Origin: JANWZL01 sp037445185
GTDB lineage: Bacteria; Pseudomonadota; Gammaproteobacteria; Burkholderiales; Thiobacillaceae
Reading direction: 5' to 3'
DNA: 53,661 bases
Assembly: GCA_037445185.1 (NCBI GenBank)
Contig: JBBIKZ010000004.1
Span: 1-53,661 of the forward strand
The translations under genes and the position numbers were made by a program. Position 1 is the first letter of the stretch, and each line of letters opens with the position of its first letter. Under the pieces are notes generated by a model. The model was not told the origin of the DNA, searched no databases, and saw only the letters and a program-made list of their open reading frames with translations. This document shows, one piece after another, positions 30,190 to 39,957 of the stretch.

Positions 30190-30780
30190 ATGAAGTTGGT
30201 GTTGGCCTCCACCTCCCCTTTCCGGCGCGAATTGCTGGCGCGGCTTGGGGTGCCGTTCGAGGTCGCCGCACCGGACGTGGACGAGACGCCGCTGCCCGGC
30301 GAGCGGCCCGACGACACGGCACGGCGACTGTCCGTGCAGAAAGCACAGGCGGTGGCGCCTGCCCACCCGGATGCCCTGATCATCGGGTCGGACCAGGTCG
30401 CCCTGCTCGACGGCGAACAACTCGGCAAGCCCGGCAGCCATGACAAGGCCGTGGCGCAGCTACGCCGCATGCGCGGCAAGACGGTCGAGTTCCACACTGC
30501 CCTGACCCTCCTCAACAGCCGCACCGGTCGCGTACAGACCGCCGTGGTGCCGGTGCGACTGGTCATGCGCAATTACAGCGACACCCAGATCGAGGCCTAT
30601 CTGCGCCGCGACCGGCCCTACAACTGCTGTGGCAGCGCCCGCAGCGAATCGCTCGGCATCGCGCTCATCGCGCGTTTCGAGTCCGAGGACCCCAACGCGC
30701 TGGTGGGGCTGCCGCTCATCAGGCTCACCGAGATGTTGGCCAACGAAGGGATCGACGTGCTGACCTACCCTGAGGCCTGA
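30190..30780 (+). CDS. Maf family nucleotide pyrophosphatase (YceF-like)
   Basis: This house-cleaning pyrophosphatase removes modified or methylated nucleoside triphosphates; the YceF branch prefers m7GTP. The start MKLVLASTSPFRRELLARLG, the general-base region IIGSDQVALLDG (Asp near residue 68) and YLRRDRPYNCCGSARSE are family features. The 196-residue length is typical. In many proteobacteria yceF lies near yceD-rpmF; here it is placed on the other strand after pycB with a 27-base gap. Confidence 0.91.
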   Translation: MKLVLASTSPFRRELLARLGVPFEVAAPDVDETPLPGERPDDTARRLSVQKAQAVAPAHPDALIIGSDQVALLDGEQLGKPGSHDKAVAQLRRMRGKTVEFHTALTLLNSRTGRVQTAVVPVRLVMRNYSDTQIEAYLRRDRPYNCCGSARSESLGIALIARFESEDPNALVGLPLIRLTEMLANEGIDVLTYPEA

Positions 30781-30783
30781 GGC

Positions 30784-31572
30784 GTGCGGCCCGAAGGCAG
30801 TACTGCACCGGGTACGCTGTACCTGATCCCCACCCCGCTCGGCGACACGCCGCTGGAGCGGGTATTGCCCGAAAAGACCCGACGCGTCGCCGCGGGGCTG
30901 TCGACCTTCATCGTCGAACGGCCCAAGACGGCGCGGGCCTTTCTCAAGCGCCTGCCCACCCTCACCCCCTTGCAGGGCCTGGAGATCCTGGAGCTCAACG
31001 AACACACCCGCCCGGATGAGCTGGATGCCCTACTCCAGCCCCTGCTGGCCGGTCGGGACATCGGTCTGCTCTCCGAAGCCGGATGTCCGGCGGTGGCCGA
31101 TCCCGGCGCCGACTTCGTCCGCCTGGCACACCGGCATGGCATACGGGTGAAGCCCCTCGTGGGGCCGTCCGCCATCCTGCTCGCCTTGATGGGCTCGGGT
31201 CTCACGGGACAGCGATTCGCCTTCCATGGCTACCTGCCCGCCAGAGAGCAGGATCGGGCCCCGGCCTTGCGCCTGCTGGAAATTCGCGCCGAGCAGGACG
31301 ACGCGGCGCAGGTGTTCATCGAAACGCCCTATCGCAACGGGGCCATGTTCGCGGCCATCCTATCCACCTGCCGCGATGACACCTGGCTCACCCTCGCCTG
31401 TGACCTCACCCTGGAGACCGAGCTGGTCGCGAGCAAACAGGTGGCGGATTGGCGCCACGCCCGGCCGGACATCGATCATCGCCCATGCGTGTTCCTGCTC
31501 TGGCGCGTCCCGTCCCGGGCGGGGGCGACCCTGCCCAGCAGACCGACATCCAAGCGCGGCGCTTCATCATGA
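30784..31572 (+). CDS. RsmI-like SAM-dependent methyltransferase
   Basis: This tetrapyrrole-methylase-fold protein is related to RsmI, which 2'-O-methylates C1402 of 16S rRNA. It has YLIPTPLGD at the N-terminus, LLSEAGCPAVADPG in place of the RsmI SDAGTPxxSDPG motif, and QVFIETPYRNGAM. The changed SAM-loop and shorter N-terminus suggest the RsmI paralog found next to maf in betaproteobacteria; its target is unknown to me. Start GTG at 30784, three bases after maf. The C-terminus is low complexity and overlaps the next gene in ATGA. Confidence 0.85.
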   Translation: MRPEGSTAPGTLYLIPTPLGDTPLERVLPEKTRRVAAGLSTFIVERPKTARAFLKRLPTLTPLQGLEILELNEHTRPDELDALLQPLLAGRDIGLLSEAGCPAVADPGADFVRLAHRHGIRVKPLVGPSAILLALMGSGLTGQRFAFHGYLPAREQDRAPALRLLEIRAEQDDAAQVFIETPYRNGAMFAAILSTCRDDTWLTLACDLTLETELVASKQVADWRHARPDIDHRPCVFLLWRVPSRAGATLPSRPTSKRGASS

Positions 31573-32777
31573 AAAAAACGCCCAGACAGACCGCTCTGTT
31601 CGACGACCTGCCACTGCCGGCCGACCTGGTCGAGCGACCCAGCATTCCGGGCTCGGCCAAGCGTCTCGATCCGGAACAGCGCCGCTTCAACAAGCTCACG
31701 CAAGAAGTGCAGGCACTGCGTGGGCAACTTGCCGCCGTGCAGGCGCAACATGAGCGGATACGCCAACGCCTGATGCAGGATTTCTTCCCCCTGAACGATC
31801 GCCTGCTCTCCGCCCGCGTCGACCTGGTCAAGCGTCTCGATGCGCTGCTCAACGTACCCAAAGGCCGGCTGCGTCTGAGTCGCAAGCGGCGCGAGGGACT
31901 GGAGTCCTGCTTGATGTGGCTGCTCGCGCCGTTGATGCATGAGGTTGACGACCCAGAACTCTCAGCCATTCATGACCGCCACAGCCCCTTCACGGCGGAA
32001 GAATCCGCCGAGCTCGACCGGGCCCTCGTGGAAGAGATGTTCGGCGCGGATGCCCTGGAGGGATTTAACGGTGGCAGCCTCGACGACATGATCGCCCACG
32101 CCCAAAGCCGCCGAGCCGAACGACAGACAAGTTCAGGCAAGCGCGTCTCGCAGCGGGCCGCCCAGCTCGCGCAGACCCAGGAGGAGGCGCAGCGCGCGGT
32201 GCGCGAGGTCTATCGCAACCTGGCCAGCAAACTGCATCCCGACCGGGAAACGGACGCGGCGCGACGAAGTCGCAAGACCGAGCTGATGCAGCGTATCAAC
32301 GCGGCGTATGAAAAGGGGGATCTCCTCACCCTGCTCAGCCTGCAACTCGAATGTGAACAGCTCGACGCCGATCGACTCGCCAAACTGCCCCTCGAGCGGA
32401 TCAGGCGCTACAACCACGCGCTCCAGGAACAGGTGCGCACGCTCAAAGCGGAGATGACGGCCCTCAAAGAGATCATGGCCGAGCTGCTCGAGGTTTCCCC
32501 CACCGACCTCGACCATGCCACGGACGGCGATCTCATGGCGATGTTGGACGACAGGCTCGATGCGCTGCGCACGAGTGCCATGCAAATAGAAGCATGGTGC
32601 CAGGGCCTGGCCGACCCGGGGCAGCGCGACGGCGTCATCGATGCGCTGCTGGATGAGATGCACGCGATCGAGGATGACCTCGGCTTCGCCGAACTGGAGG
32701 CCATCTTCATGGATGACATCGAACCCTCGTCCAAACCCAGGGTCAAGACAAGGCGCAACAAGACGCAGCCGCGATAG
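31569..32777 (+). CDS. J-domain-like protein of unknown function
   Basis: The 402-residue cytoplasmic protein is rich in charged helices. An N-terminal coiled-coil-prone region (residues 30-75) is followed by a segment near residues 200-250 reading REVYRNLASKLHPD, which carries the HPD tripeptide of J domains that stimulate DnaK, then RRSRKTELMQRINAAYEKGD. The remaining J-domain helices are hard to see, so it may be degenerate. The C-terminal part is also helical. It overlaps the methyltransferase gene in ATGA and closes the maf operon; it converges with cysM. The function is unknown. Confidence 0.7.
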   Translation: MKKTPRQTALFDDLPLPADLVERPSIPGSAKRLDPEQRRFNKLTQEVQALRGQLAAVQAQHERIRQRLMQDFFPLNDRLLSARVDLVKRLDALLNVPKGRLRLSRKRREGLESCLMWLLAPLMHEVDDPELSAIHDRHSPFTAEESAELDRALVEEMFGADALEGFNGGSLDDMIAHAQSRRAERQTSSGKRVSQRAAQLAQTQEEAQRAVREVYRNLASKLHPDRETDAARRSRKTELMQRINAAYEKGDLLTLLSLQLECEQLDADRLAKLPLERIRRYNHALQEQVRTLKAEMTALKEIMAELLEVSPTDLDHATDGDLMAMLDDRLDALRTSAMQIEAWCQGLADPGQRDGVIDALLDEMHAIEDDLGFAELEAIFMDDIEPSSKPRVKTRRNKTQPR

Positions 32778-32802
32778 GCAGCGATCGATCAGGCCCGACG
32801 GT

Positions 32803-33702
32803 TCAGGCCGGAAACACGCCGGTGGACAGATAGCGGTCGCCGCGGTCGCAGACGATGGAGACGATGACCGACTCCTCGACTTCCCGGCTCACCTGCAAGG
32901 CGGCCCACAGCGCGCCGCCGGAGGAGATGCCGGCGAAGATGCCCTCTTCGCGGGCAAGCCGGCGGGTGGTCTCTTCGGCGTCGGCCTGGCTCACATAGAT
33001 CATGCGGTCGACGCGCGAGTAGTCGCAGATCTTGGGTACGTAGTCCGGCGGCCACTTGCGGATGCCGGGGATCTGCGCCCCCTCCTCCGGCTGCACACCG
33101 ATCACCCGGATGGCGGGGTTGCGTTCCTTCAGATAGCGCGAGCAGCCCATGATGGTGCCGGTGGTGCCCATGCTGGAGACGAAGTGGGTGATGCGGCCGG
33201 CCGTGTCACGCCAGATCTCGGGGCCGGTGGTCTCATAGTGGGCCAGCGGGTTGTCCGGGTTGGAAAACTGGTCGAGGATGCGCCCCTTGCCCTCGCGCTG
33301 CATGCGTTCTGCCAGATCGCGTGCCCCTTCCATGCCCGCCTCGCGGCTGACCAGGATCAGTTCGGCGCCGAAGGCGCGCATGGTCTGGCGGCGCTCGATC
33401 GACAGATGCTCGGGCATGACGAGGATCATGCGATAGCCCTTGATGGCCGCGGCCATGGCGAGCGCGATGCCGGTGTTGCCGGAGGTGGCCTCGATCAGCG
33501 TATCGCCGGGCTTGATCTCGCCTCGCGCCTCGGCGCGGGCGATCATGGACAGGGCCGGTCTGTCCTTGACCGAGCCGGCCGGGTTGTTGCCCTCGAGCTT
33601 GACCAGGATGACGTTGCTGGTCTCCCCCGGCAGACGCTTGAGACGCACCAGGGGGGTGTTGCCGACGCACTCCTCGATCGTCTTGAAAGCCGCCTCCATC
33701 AC
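32803..33702 (-). CDS. cysM: cysteine synthase B
   Basis: This PLP enzyme makes cysteine from O-acetylserine and sulfide or thiosulfate. The PLP lysine is Lys46 in PAGSVKDRPA, followed by the TSGNTGIALA cofactor loop and the substrate loop SMGTTGTIMGCSRYL. The 299-residue length, the CysM-type EGNNPAGSVKDRPAL wording and C-terminal CDRGDRYLSTGVF favour CysM over CysK. It is the last gene after ugd, ten bases downstream. Confidence 0.94.
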   Translation of the reverse strand: MMEAAFKTIEECVGNTPLVRLKRLPGETSNVILVKLEGNNPAGSVKDRPALSMIARAEARGEIKPGDTLIEATSGNTGIALAMAAAIKGYRMILVMPEHLSIERRQTMRAFGAELILVSREAGMEGARDLAERMQREGKGRILDQFSNPDNPLAHYETTGPEIWRDTAGRITHFVSSMGTTGTIMGCSRYLKERNPAIRVIGVQPEEGAQIPGIRKWPPDYVPKICDYSRVDRMIYVSQADAEETTRRLAREEGIFAGISSGGALWAALQVSREVEESVIVSIVCDRGDRYLSTGVFPA

Positions 33703-33712
33703 GCCTCAACCC

Positions 33713-35044
33713 TCATGCCGGTACCGGTCTGCCGATGGGATAGTACTCATAGCCCGCCTCGCGCATGGTCCTGGGGTCATAGAGGTTGCGGCCGTCGAAG
33801 ATGACCGGGTTTTTCAGCAGGGCCTTCATGGTGTCGAAATTCGGGCTGCGGAAGACCTTCCATTCCGTGACGATGATCAACGCATCCGCGCCCTTGAGCG
33901 CGTCCATGGGGCTGTCCACCAATTGCAGGTCGGCACGCTCGCCGAAGATGCGCCGGGTCTCCTCCATGGCCGCCGGGTCGTAGGCGGACACCGTGGCACC
34001 GCGCGCCCACAGCCCCTGCAGCAGCGTGCGGCTGGGGGCCTCGCGCATGTCGTCGGTGTTGGGCTTGAAGGCCAGGCCCCAGAGGCCGAAGCGTTTGCCC
34101 TCGAGGTCGTCGCCGAAGCGGGCGGTGAGTTTGCGCAGCAGGAGCTGTTTCTGGTTCTCGTTGGCCTCCTCGACCGCATCCAGCACCCGCAGGGGCACCC
34201 CGTTTTCCTGGGCGGTGCGGCGCAGGGCCTGCACGTCCTTGGGAAAGCAGGAGCCGCCGTAGCCGCAGCCGGCATAGAGGAAGTGATAGCCGATGCGCGG
34301 ATCGGAGCCGATGCCGTGGCGGACCTGCTCGATGTCGGCGCCCAGTTTCTCGGCCAGGAGGGCCAGTTCGTTCATGAAGGAGATGCGCGTGGCCAGCATG
34401 GCGTTGGCGGCATATTTGGTCAGTTCCGCCGAGCGCACATCCATGACCACTAGACGGTCGTGATTGCGCTGGAAGGGGGCGTAGAGCTGGCGCAGCATCT
34501 GGGTGGCGCGCTCGCTCTCGGTGCCGATGACGATGCGGTCGGGCTTCATGAAATCCTCCACCGCCGCCCCTTCCTTGAGGAACTCGGGGTTGGAGGCGAC
34601 GCAGAAATCGATGTTCACGCCGCGTTTGTCGAGTTCCTCCCGGATCGCGGCCTTGACGCGATCGGCCGTGCCCACGGGCACGGTGGACTTGTCCACCACC
34701 AGCTTGAAGCTCGTCATGTGGCGCGCGATGTTGCGCGCCGCGGCGACCACGTACTGGAGGTCGGCGGAGCCATCCTCGTCCGGCGGCGTGCCGACGGCGA
34801 TGAACTGGATGTCGCCGAAGTGCACGGATTCCTCCACGTCGGTGGTGAAGAACAGTCGCCCGGCGGCGGCGTTGCGCTTGACCATGTCCTCCAGGCCCGG
34901 TTCGTAGATGGGGATGCCGCCGGAGCGCAGGATGTCGATCTTGCGCGGATCCACGTCCAGACACATCACCTCGTTACCCACTTCGGCCAGACAGGTGCCG
35001 GTGACCAGGCCTACATAGCCGGTACCGATGACGGTCACTTTCAT
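33713..35044 (-). CDS. ugd: UDP-glucose 6-dehydrogenase
   Basis: This NAD-dependent enzyme oxidises UDP-glucose to UDP-glucuronate for surface polysaccharides. The Rossmann motif GTGYVGLVTGTCLAEVG is at residues 7-23, the nucleophilic cysteine near residue 265 in CGYGGSCFPKD, and GLAFKPNTDDMREAPS follows. The ATG overlaps the pyrF stop. The length of 443 residues is normal. Confidence 0.96.
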   Translation of the reverse strand: MKVTVIGTGYVGLVTGTCLAEVGNEVMCLDVDPRKIDILRSGGIPIYEPGLEDMVKRNAAAGRLFFTTDVEESVHFGDIQFIAVGTPPDEDGSADLQYVVAAARNIARHMTSFKLVVDKSTVPVGTADRVKAAIREELDKRGVNIDFCVASNPEFLKEGAAVEDFMKPDRIVIGTESERATQMLRQLYAPFQRNHDRLVVMDVRSAELTKYAANAMLATRISFMNELALLAEKLGADIEQVRHGIGSDPRIGYHFLYAGCGYGGSCFPKDVQALRRTAQENGVPLRVLDAVEEANENQKQLLLRKLTARFGDDLEGKRFGLWGLAFKPNTDDMREAPSRTLLQGLWARGATVSAYDPAAMEETRRIFGERADLQLVDSPMDALKGADALIIVTEWKVFRSPNFDTMKALLKNPVIFDGRNLYDPRTMREAGYEYYPIGRPVPA

Positions 35045-35754
35045 GCTCGTTCTCCGATAAAAGCCGTGATTTCAGCATGCATCGTTTGCAGCGCCGCGAC
35101 GGGATCGGGCGCGCGGGTGATGGGTCGGCCCACGACCAGATAATCGGCACCGGCCCGCAGGGCTTGAATGGGGGTCAGCACGCGCTGCTGATCGTCGCCG
35201 GCACTGCCGACGGGGCGGATACCCGGCGTGACCAGGAGAAAGTCCGGTCCCAGTTCCCGGCGCAGTCGCTCCGCCTCCAGGGCCGAGCAGACCACGCCGT
35301 CCAGACCGACCGCATGACTCAGGCGGGCGAGGCGCAGGACCTGGTCTTCGGGTGGCAGGTCCAGTCCGATCGCGGCCAGGTCGGGCCGCGACAGGCTGGT
35401 CAGTACCGTGACGGCGATCAGGCGGGGGCGGGGATGCGTCGCCTCGAGCGCCTCCCGAGCCGCGCGCATCATGGCGGGCCCGCCGCTGGCATGGACGTTG
35501 AGCATCCATACCCCAAGTCGGGCGGCAGCCTTGCAGGCCTGGGCGACGGTGTTGGGGATGTCGTGGAACTTTAGGTCGAGGAAGACCTGGTAGCCGCGAT
35601 CCACCAGCGTCTGCACGAGCTGGGGACCGGCGGCGACGAACAGCTCCTTGCCCACCTTGAGCTTGCACAGACCCGGATCGAGGCGCTCGGCCAGGGCGAG
35701 GGCCGGCGCCGCATCGGGATAATCCAGGGCAACGATGATGCGGGATTCAGTCAA
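35041..35754 (-). CDS. pyrF: orotidine 5'-phosphate decarboxylase
   Basis: PyrF makes UMP from OMP in the last step of pyrimidine synthesis. It begins ESRIIVALDYPD, with the catalytic charge network in KVGKELF and FLDLKFHDIPNTV, and the phosphate loop LVTPGIRPVGSAGDDQ with VVGRPI. No ATG precedes the domain; a TTG at 35754 that overlaps the lapB stop by eight bases gives a normal 237-residue protein and suggests translational coupling. Confidence 0.94.
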   Translation of the reverse strand: MTESRIIVALDYPDAAPALALAERLDPGLCKLKVGKELFVAAGPQLVQTLVDRGYQVFLDLKFHDIPNTVAQACKAAARLGVWMLNVHASGGPAMMRAAREALEATHPRPRLIAVTVLTSLSRPDLAAIGLDLPPEDQVLRLARLSHAVGLDGVVCSALEAERLRRELGPDFLLVTPGIRPVGSAGDDQQRVLTPIQALRAGADYLVVGRPITRAPDPVAALQTMHAEITAFIGERA

Positions 35755-36907
35755 GTTCGATGCGCTCCGGTGGAATGCTTTCCCAGCGGGCGCAGGCCGG
35801 GCACTGCCAGAAGAACTGGCGCGCCTTGAACCCGCATTCCCGGCATTGGTAATGGGCCAGACGACTGGCGTGCTTGTGCACCAGGTCCTGTGCCATGCGC
35901 GCCTCGATGTCGGCATCGCCGGACTCGGCATTGCGGGCCTGCAGATAGTCGTCGAGGAGGCGAAGATTGGGATTGCGCCGCAGTTCCTCCCCAGCCAGGC
36001 GCGCAGCGGCCTGCCAGCCCTGGGTCTCCTGCACGGCGTGGAACAGGATGTGGAACAGGTCGGCGCTCGGCTGGCGGACGAGGTAAGCCTTGAGCAGCTC
36101 GATGCACGCCAGCGATCGTCCCAGCTGTTGATACGTGTGGTAGAGCCGCTCGCCCACGACGGGCAGATAGGCTGGGTTCACCGACTCCATCTCCCGCCAG
36201 CTTGCGATGGCCGCCTCCGGCTCGCCCTGCAGGGCCTGCAGGTCCCCCTGCAGCTGGACGGCACGGGCGGACTTGCGGTTGGCCGCGCGGGCAAGCTCCA
36301 ATTGCTGGGCGGCGGTCGTGTAGTCCTTGCGCAGCATGGCATCCAGGGCGAGTTCGCAGTGATAGTGGGCGATGTCGGCATGCCGGGAGGGGCAGCCCAG
36401 CTTCTCCAGCCGATGTGCCGTGGCGATGGCCCGTTCCCATTCCTTCTCCAGCACATAGATGTCCAGCAGGTGGCTGAGCGCATCCAGGGCATGGATGCCG
36501 GTCTGCAACGACTTGAAGATCTCCTCGGCACGGTCGAGCAGTCCCGCCTTGAGAAAATCCTGCCCGAGTTCGTACAGTGCCTTCTGGCGCTGCCGCTGAT
36601 CGAGGTCGCTGCGATCGACCAGATTCTGGTGGATACGGATGGCCCGGTCCAGCTCGCCGCGCCGGCGGAACAGCGCGCCCAGCGCGTAGTGCAGCTCGAG
36701 GGTGTCCGGATCGAGGCGGGCGATCTCGACGAAGGCCTCGATGGCCTTGTCCGGCTGCTCGTTGAGCAGATAGTTGAGCCCCTTGAAGTAGGAGGCTGGC
36801 ACCGCCCGCGACTCGCGCATGACGTGCCGGATGTCCACACGCGCCGCCATCCAACCCAGGGCGAAGAACAGGGGCAGGACCAGGAGGTGCCAGGTTTCGA
36901 GTTCCAT
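35747..36907 (-). CDS. lapB: lipopolysaccharide assembly protein B
   Basis: LapB (YciM) is an inner-membrane-anchored tetratricopeptide protein that, in E. coli, controls LpxC turnover by FtsH. A single N-terminal transmembrane helix (residues 5-22) is followed by tandem TPR repeats over residues 35-340 and a rubredoxin-type zinc module with CREC and CPAC at the C-terminus. Its 386 residues match the family. The partner gene lapA is missing from its usual place before lapB; the 148 bases upstream hold only the ihfB terminator and no lapA-like frame. Confidence 0.95.
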   Translation of the reverse strand: MELETWHLLVLPLFFALGWMAARVDIRHVMRESRAVPASYFKGLNYLLNEQPDKAIEAFVEIARLDPDTLELHYALGALFRRRGELDRAIRIHQNLVDRSDLDQRQRQKALYELGQDFLKAGLLDRAEEIFKSLQTGIHALDALSHLLDIYVLEKEWERAIATAHRLEKLGCPSRHADIAHYHCELALDAMLRKDYTTAAQQLELARAANRKSARAVQLQGDLQALQGEPEAAIASWREMESVNPAYLPVVGERLYHTYQQLGRSLACIELLKAYLVRQPSADLFHILFHAVQETQGWQAAARLAGEELRRNPNLRLLDDYLQARNAESGDADIEARMAQDLVHKHASRLAHYQCRECGFKARQFFWQCPACARWESIPPERIELD

Positions 36908-37000
36908 CTAGCCGCTGGCAAGAGGGGGGGCGACGTCGGGAGACATAGTCTGTATCCAGGCGCAGCCCGGCCCGTGGGCGTGCAGGCAGCACCTGCGGAG

Positions 37001-37035
37001 AAAACGCGATCGGCGCCATCCCGTGGCGCCGATCG
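37001..37035 (-). terminator. Rho-independent terminator of the serC-to-ihfB unit
   Basis: CGATCGGCGCCA (37007-37018) and TGGCGCCGATCG (37024-37035) form a perfect 12-bp stem with a five-base loop. On the minus strand it is followed by CGTTTTC. It lies 20 bases past the ihfB stop and separates that operon from lapB. Confidence 0.85.
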
Positions 37036-37055
37036 TCATGTCGCGGGCAGCGCCA

Positions 37056-37343
37056 CTAGGACGTCTTGCCGTCCACCCGGTCACGCAGTTCCTTGCCGGC
37101 CTTGAAGTGGGGGACATATTTGCCCGCCACGTAGACCTTCTCGCCGGTCTTGGGATTGCGACCCATGCGTGGCGGCCGGAAGTTCAGGCTGAAGCTGCCG
37201 AACCCCCGGATCTCGATACGCTTGCCCTCGACCAGACTCTGGGTCATGGCATCGAGGATGGTCTTGACGGCGAGCTCGGCATCGGCCGCGACCAGATGGG
37301 GATGACGCGCCGCCAGCCGGGCGATCAACTCCGACTTGGTCAT
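37056..37343 (-). CDS. ihfB: integration host factor subunit beta
   Basis: This DNA-bending nucleoid protein pairs with IhfA. The 95 residues contain MTKSELIARLA, the conserved RIEIRGFGSFSLNFRPPRMGRNPKTGEKV arm region and the C-terminal HFKAGKELR. The wording and its place directly after rpsA identify the beta subunit. Twelve bases separate it from rpsA. Confidence 0.97.
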   Translation of the reverse strand: MTKSELIARLAARHPHLVAADAELAVKTILDAMTQSLVEGKRIEIRGFGSFSLNFRPPRMGRNPKTGEKVYVAGKYVPHFKAGKELRDRVDGKTS

Positions 37344-37355
37344 CGCCCCTCCGGA

Positions 37356-39071
<1,716 letters not shown>

Positions 39072-39121
39072 GAAAGAAGGAACCTGATGTGTGAGTCCGG
39101 GTAGGGTTCGGCTCGGTTGAT

Positions 39122-39142
39122 AAAACAAAAAACCGAAGGTTT
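39122..39142 (-). terminator. weak terminator or attenuator between cmk and rpsA
   Basis: On the minus strand AAACC, TTC and GGTTT form a 5-bp hairpin followed by T6GT4, 27 bases after the cmk stop and 50 bases before rpsA. The short stem suggests partial termination, which would lower or tune transcription into rpsA. The A-rich plus-strand run at 39122-39132 is the complementary trace. Confidence 0.5.
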
Positions 39143-39169
39143 GGGTATCCCCGATCCCTTCGGAGCTGG

Positions 39170-39874
39170 TCAGGACGAACTGTCAGCGAACCACTGCAAG
39201 ACGGTCTGCACCGCCTCGTCTATGGTCATGCCGGTGGTATCGAGCACCTTGGCATCAGCCGCCCTCTGCAGGGGCGCGGCGGCACGAGCGGCGTCCCGCG
39301 CATCCCGGTCTCGCAACTCCTGCAATATCTTGTCAAGATTAGCATGCAGACCTTTTTCGATCAACTGCTTATGGCGTCGGCGCGCCCGTTCCTCGGCACT
39401 GGCGCTCAAGTACACCTTGAGCCGGGCGTCGGGGAAGACCACCGAGCCCATGTCCCGGCCGTCCGTGACCAGGCCAGGCGGCTGGCGGAAGGCCCGTTGC
39501 AGTGCGAGCAACGCGCTGCGCAGCCCGGGCTGGGTCGCGATGCGCGATGCGGCCTGGCCGGCCTCCTCGCTGCGGATGGCGTCTCCGACCGGCTCGCCAT
39601 CGAGATGGACCTCGCCCCCGTCGAAGCGCAGCGCGAGCGTCTCCGCCAGCCGGATCAACGCCGCTTCGTCGTCCAGGGGCACGCCTCGGCGCAATGCCGC
39701 ATGGGCGACCGTGCGATAGATCGCACCGCTGTCCAGGTAGTGGAAGCCGAGGACCTTGGCCACCAGGGCGGCTACCGTGCCTTTGCCCGAGGCGGAAGGG
39801 CCATCGATGGCGATGACGGGCACATCGCGGGCGTCGGGCGTGCGGGGTGAGGCGTGAGGGGTGATGGGCGACAT
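39170..39874 (-). CDS. cmk: cytidylate kinase
   Basis: Cmk phosphorylates CMP and dCMP. The P-loop DGPSASGKGT lies at residues 24-33, LDSGAIYRTVA follows, and GLVTDGRDMGSVVFPDA with RRHKQL mark the substrate and lid regions. The start at 39874 gives 234 residues with a 16-residue N-terminal extension; a GTG at VPVIAIDG would be the shorter alternative. It is placed before rpsA as in most proteobacteria. Confidence 0.96.
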   Translation of the reverse strand: MSPITPHASPRTPDARDVPVIAIDGPSASGKGTVAALVAKVLGFHYLDSGAIYRTVAHAALRRGVPLDDEAALIRLAETLALRFDGGEVHLDGEPVGDAIRSEEAGQAASRIATQPGLRSALLALQRAFRQPPGLVTDGRDMGSVVFPDARLKVYLSASAEERARRRHKQLIEKGLHANLDKILQELRDRDARDAARAAAPLQRAADAKVLDTTGMTIDEAVQTVLQWFADSSS

Positions 39875-39885
39875 GTCAGTTCCGC

Positions 39886-39956
39886 ACGGCCGTCCGAAGG
39901 AACTGACCTCCCCCTAGGGGGGAAGACGAGCGCAGCGAGTCAGGGGGCCGTTTCAT
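39886..39956 (-). repeat. 71-base palindromic intergenic repeat, copy B
   Basis: This segment matches copy A at 2120-2189 in its outer parts (ACGGCCGT(G)CCGAAGG and GGGGGCCGTTTCAT) and carries a CTCCCCCTAGGGGG palindrome in the middle. It begins two bases after the aroA stop (minus strand) and fills most of the aroA-cmk gap, interrupting an otherwise tightly packed operon. It may be a processing site or a dispersed repeat. Confidence 0.62.
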
Positions 39957-39957
39957 C

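Noticed and set aside
36908..37117. Possible lapA gene
   Set aside because: The 69-residue frame lacks transmembrane helices and overlaps the ihfB terminator and the ihfB end.
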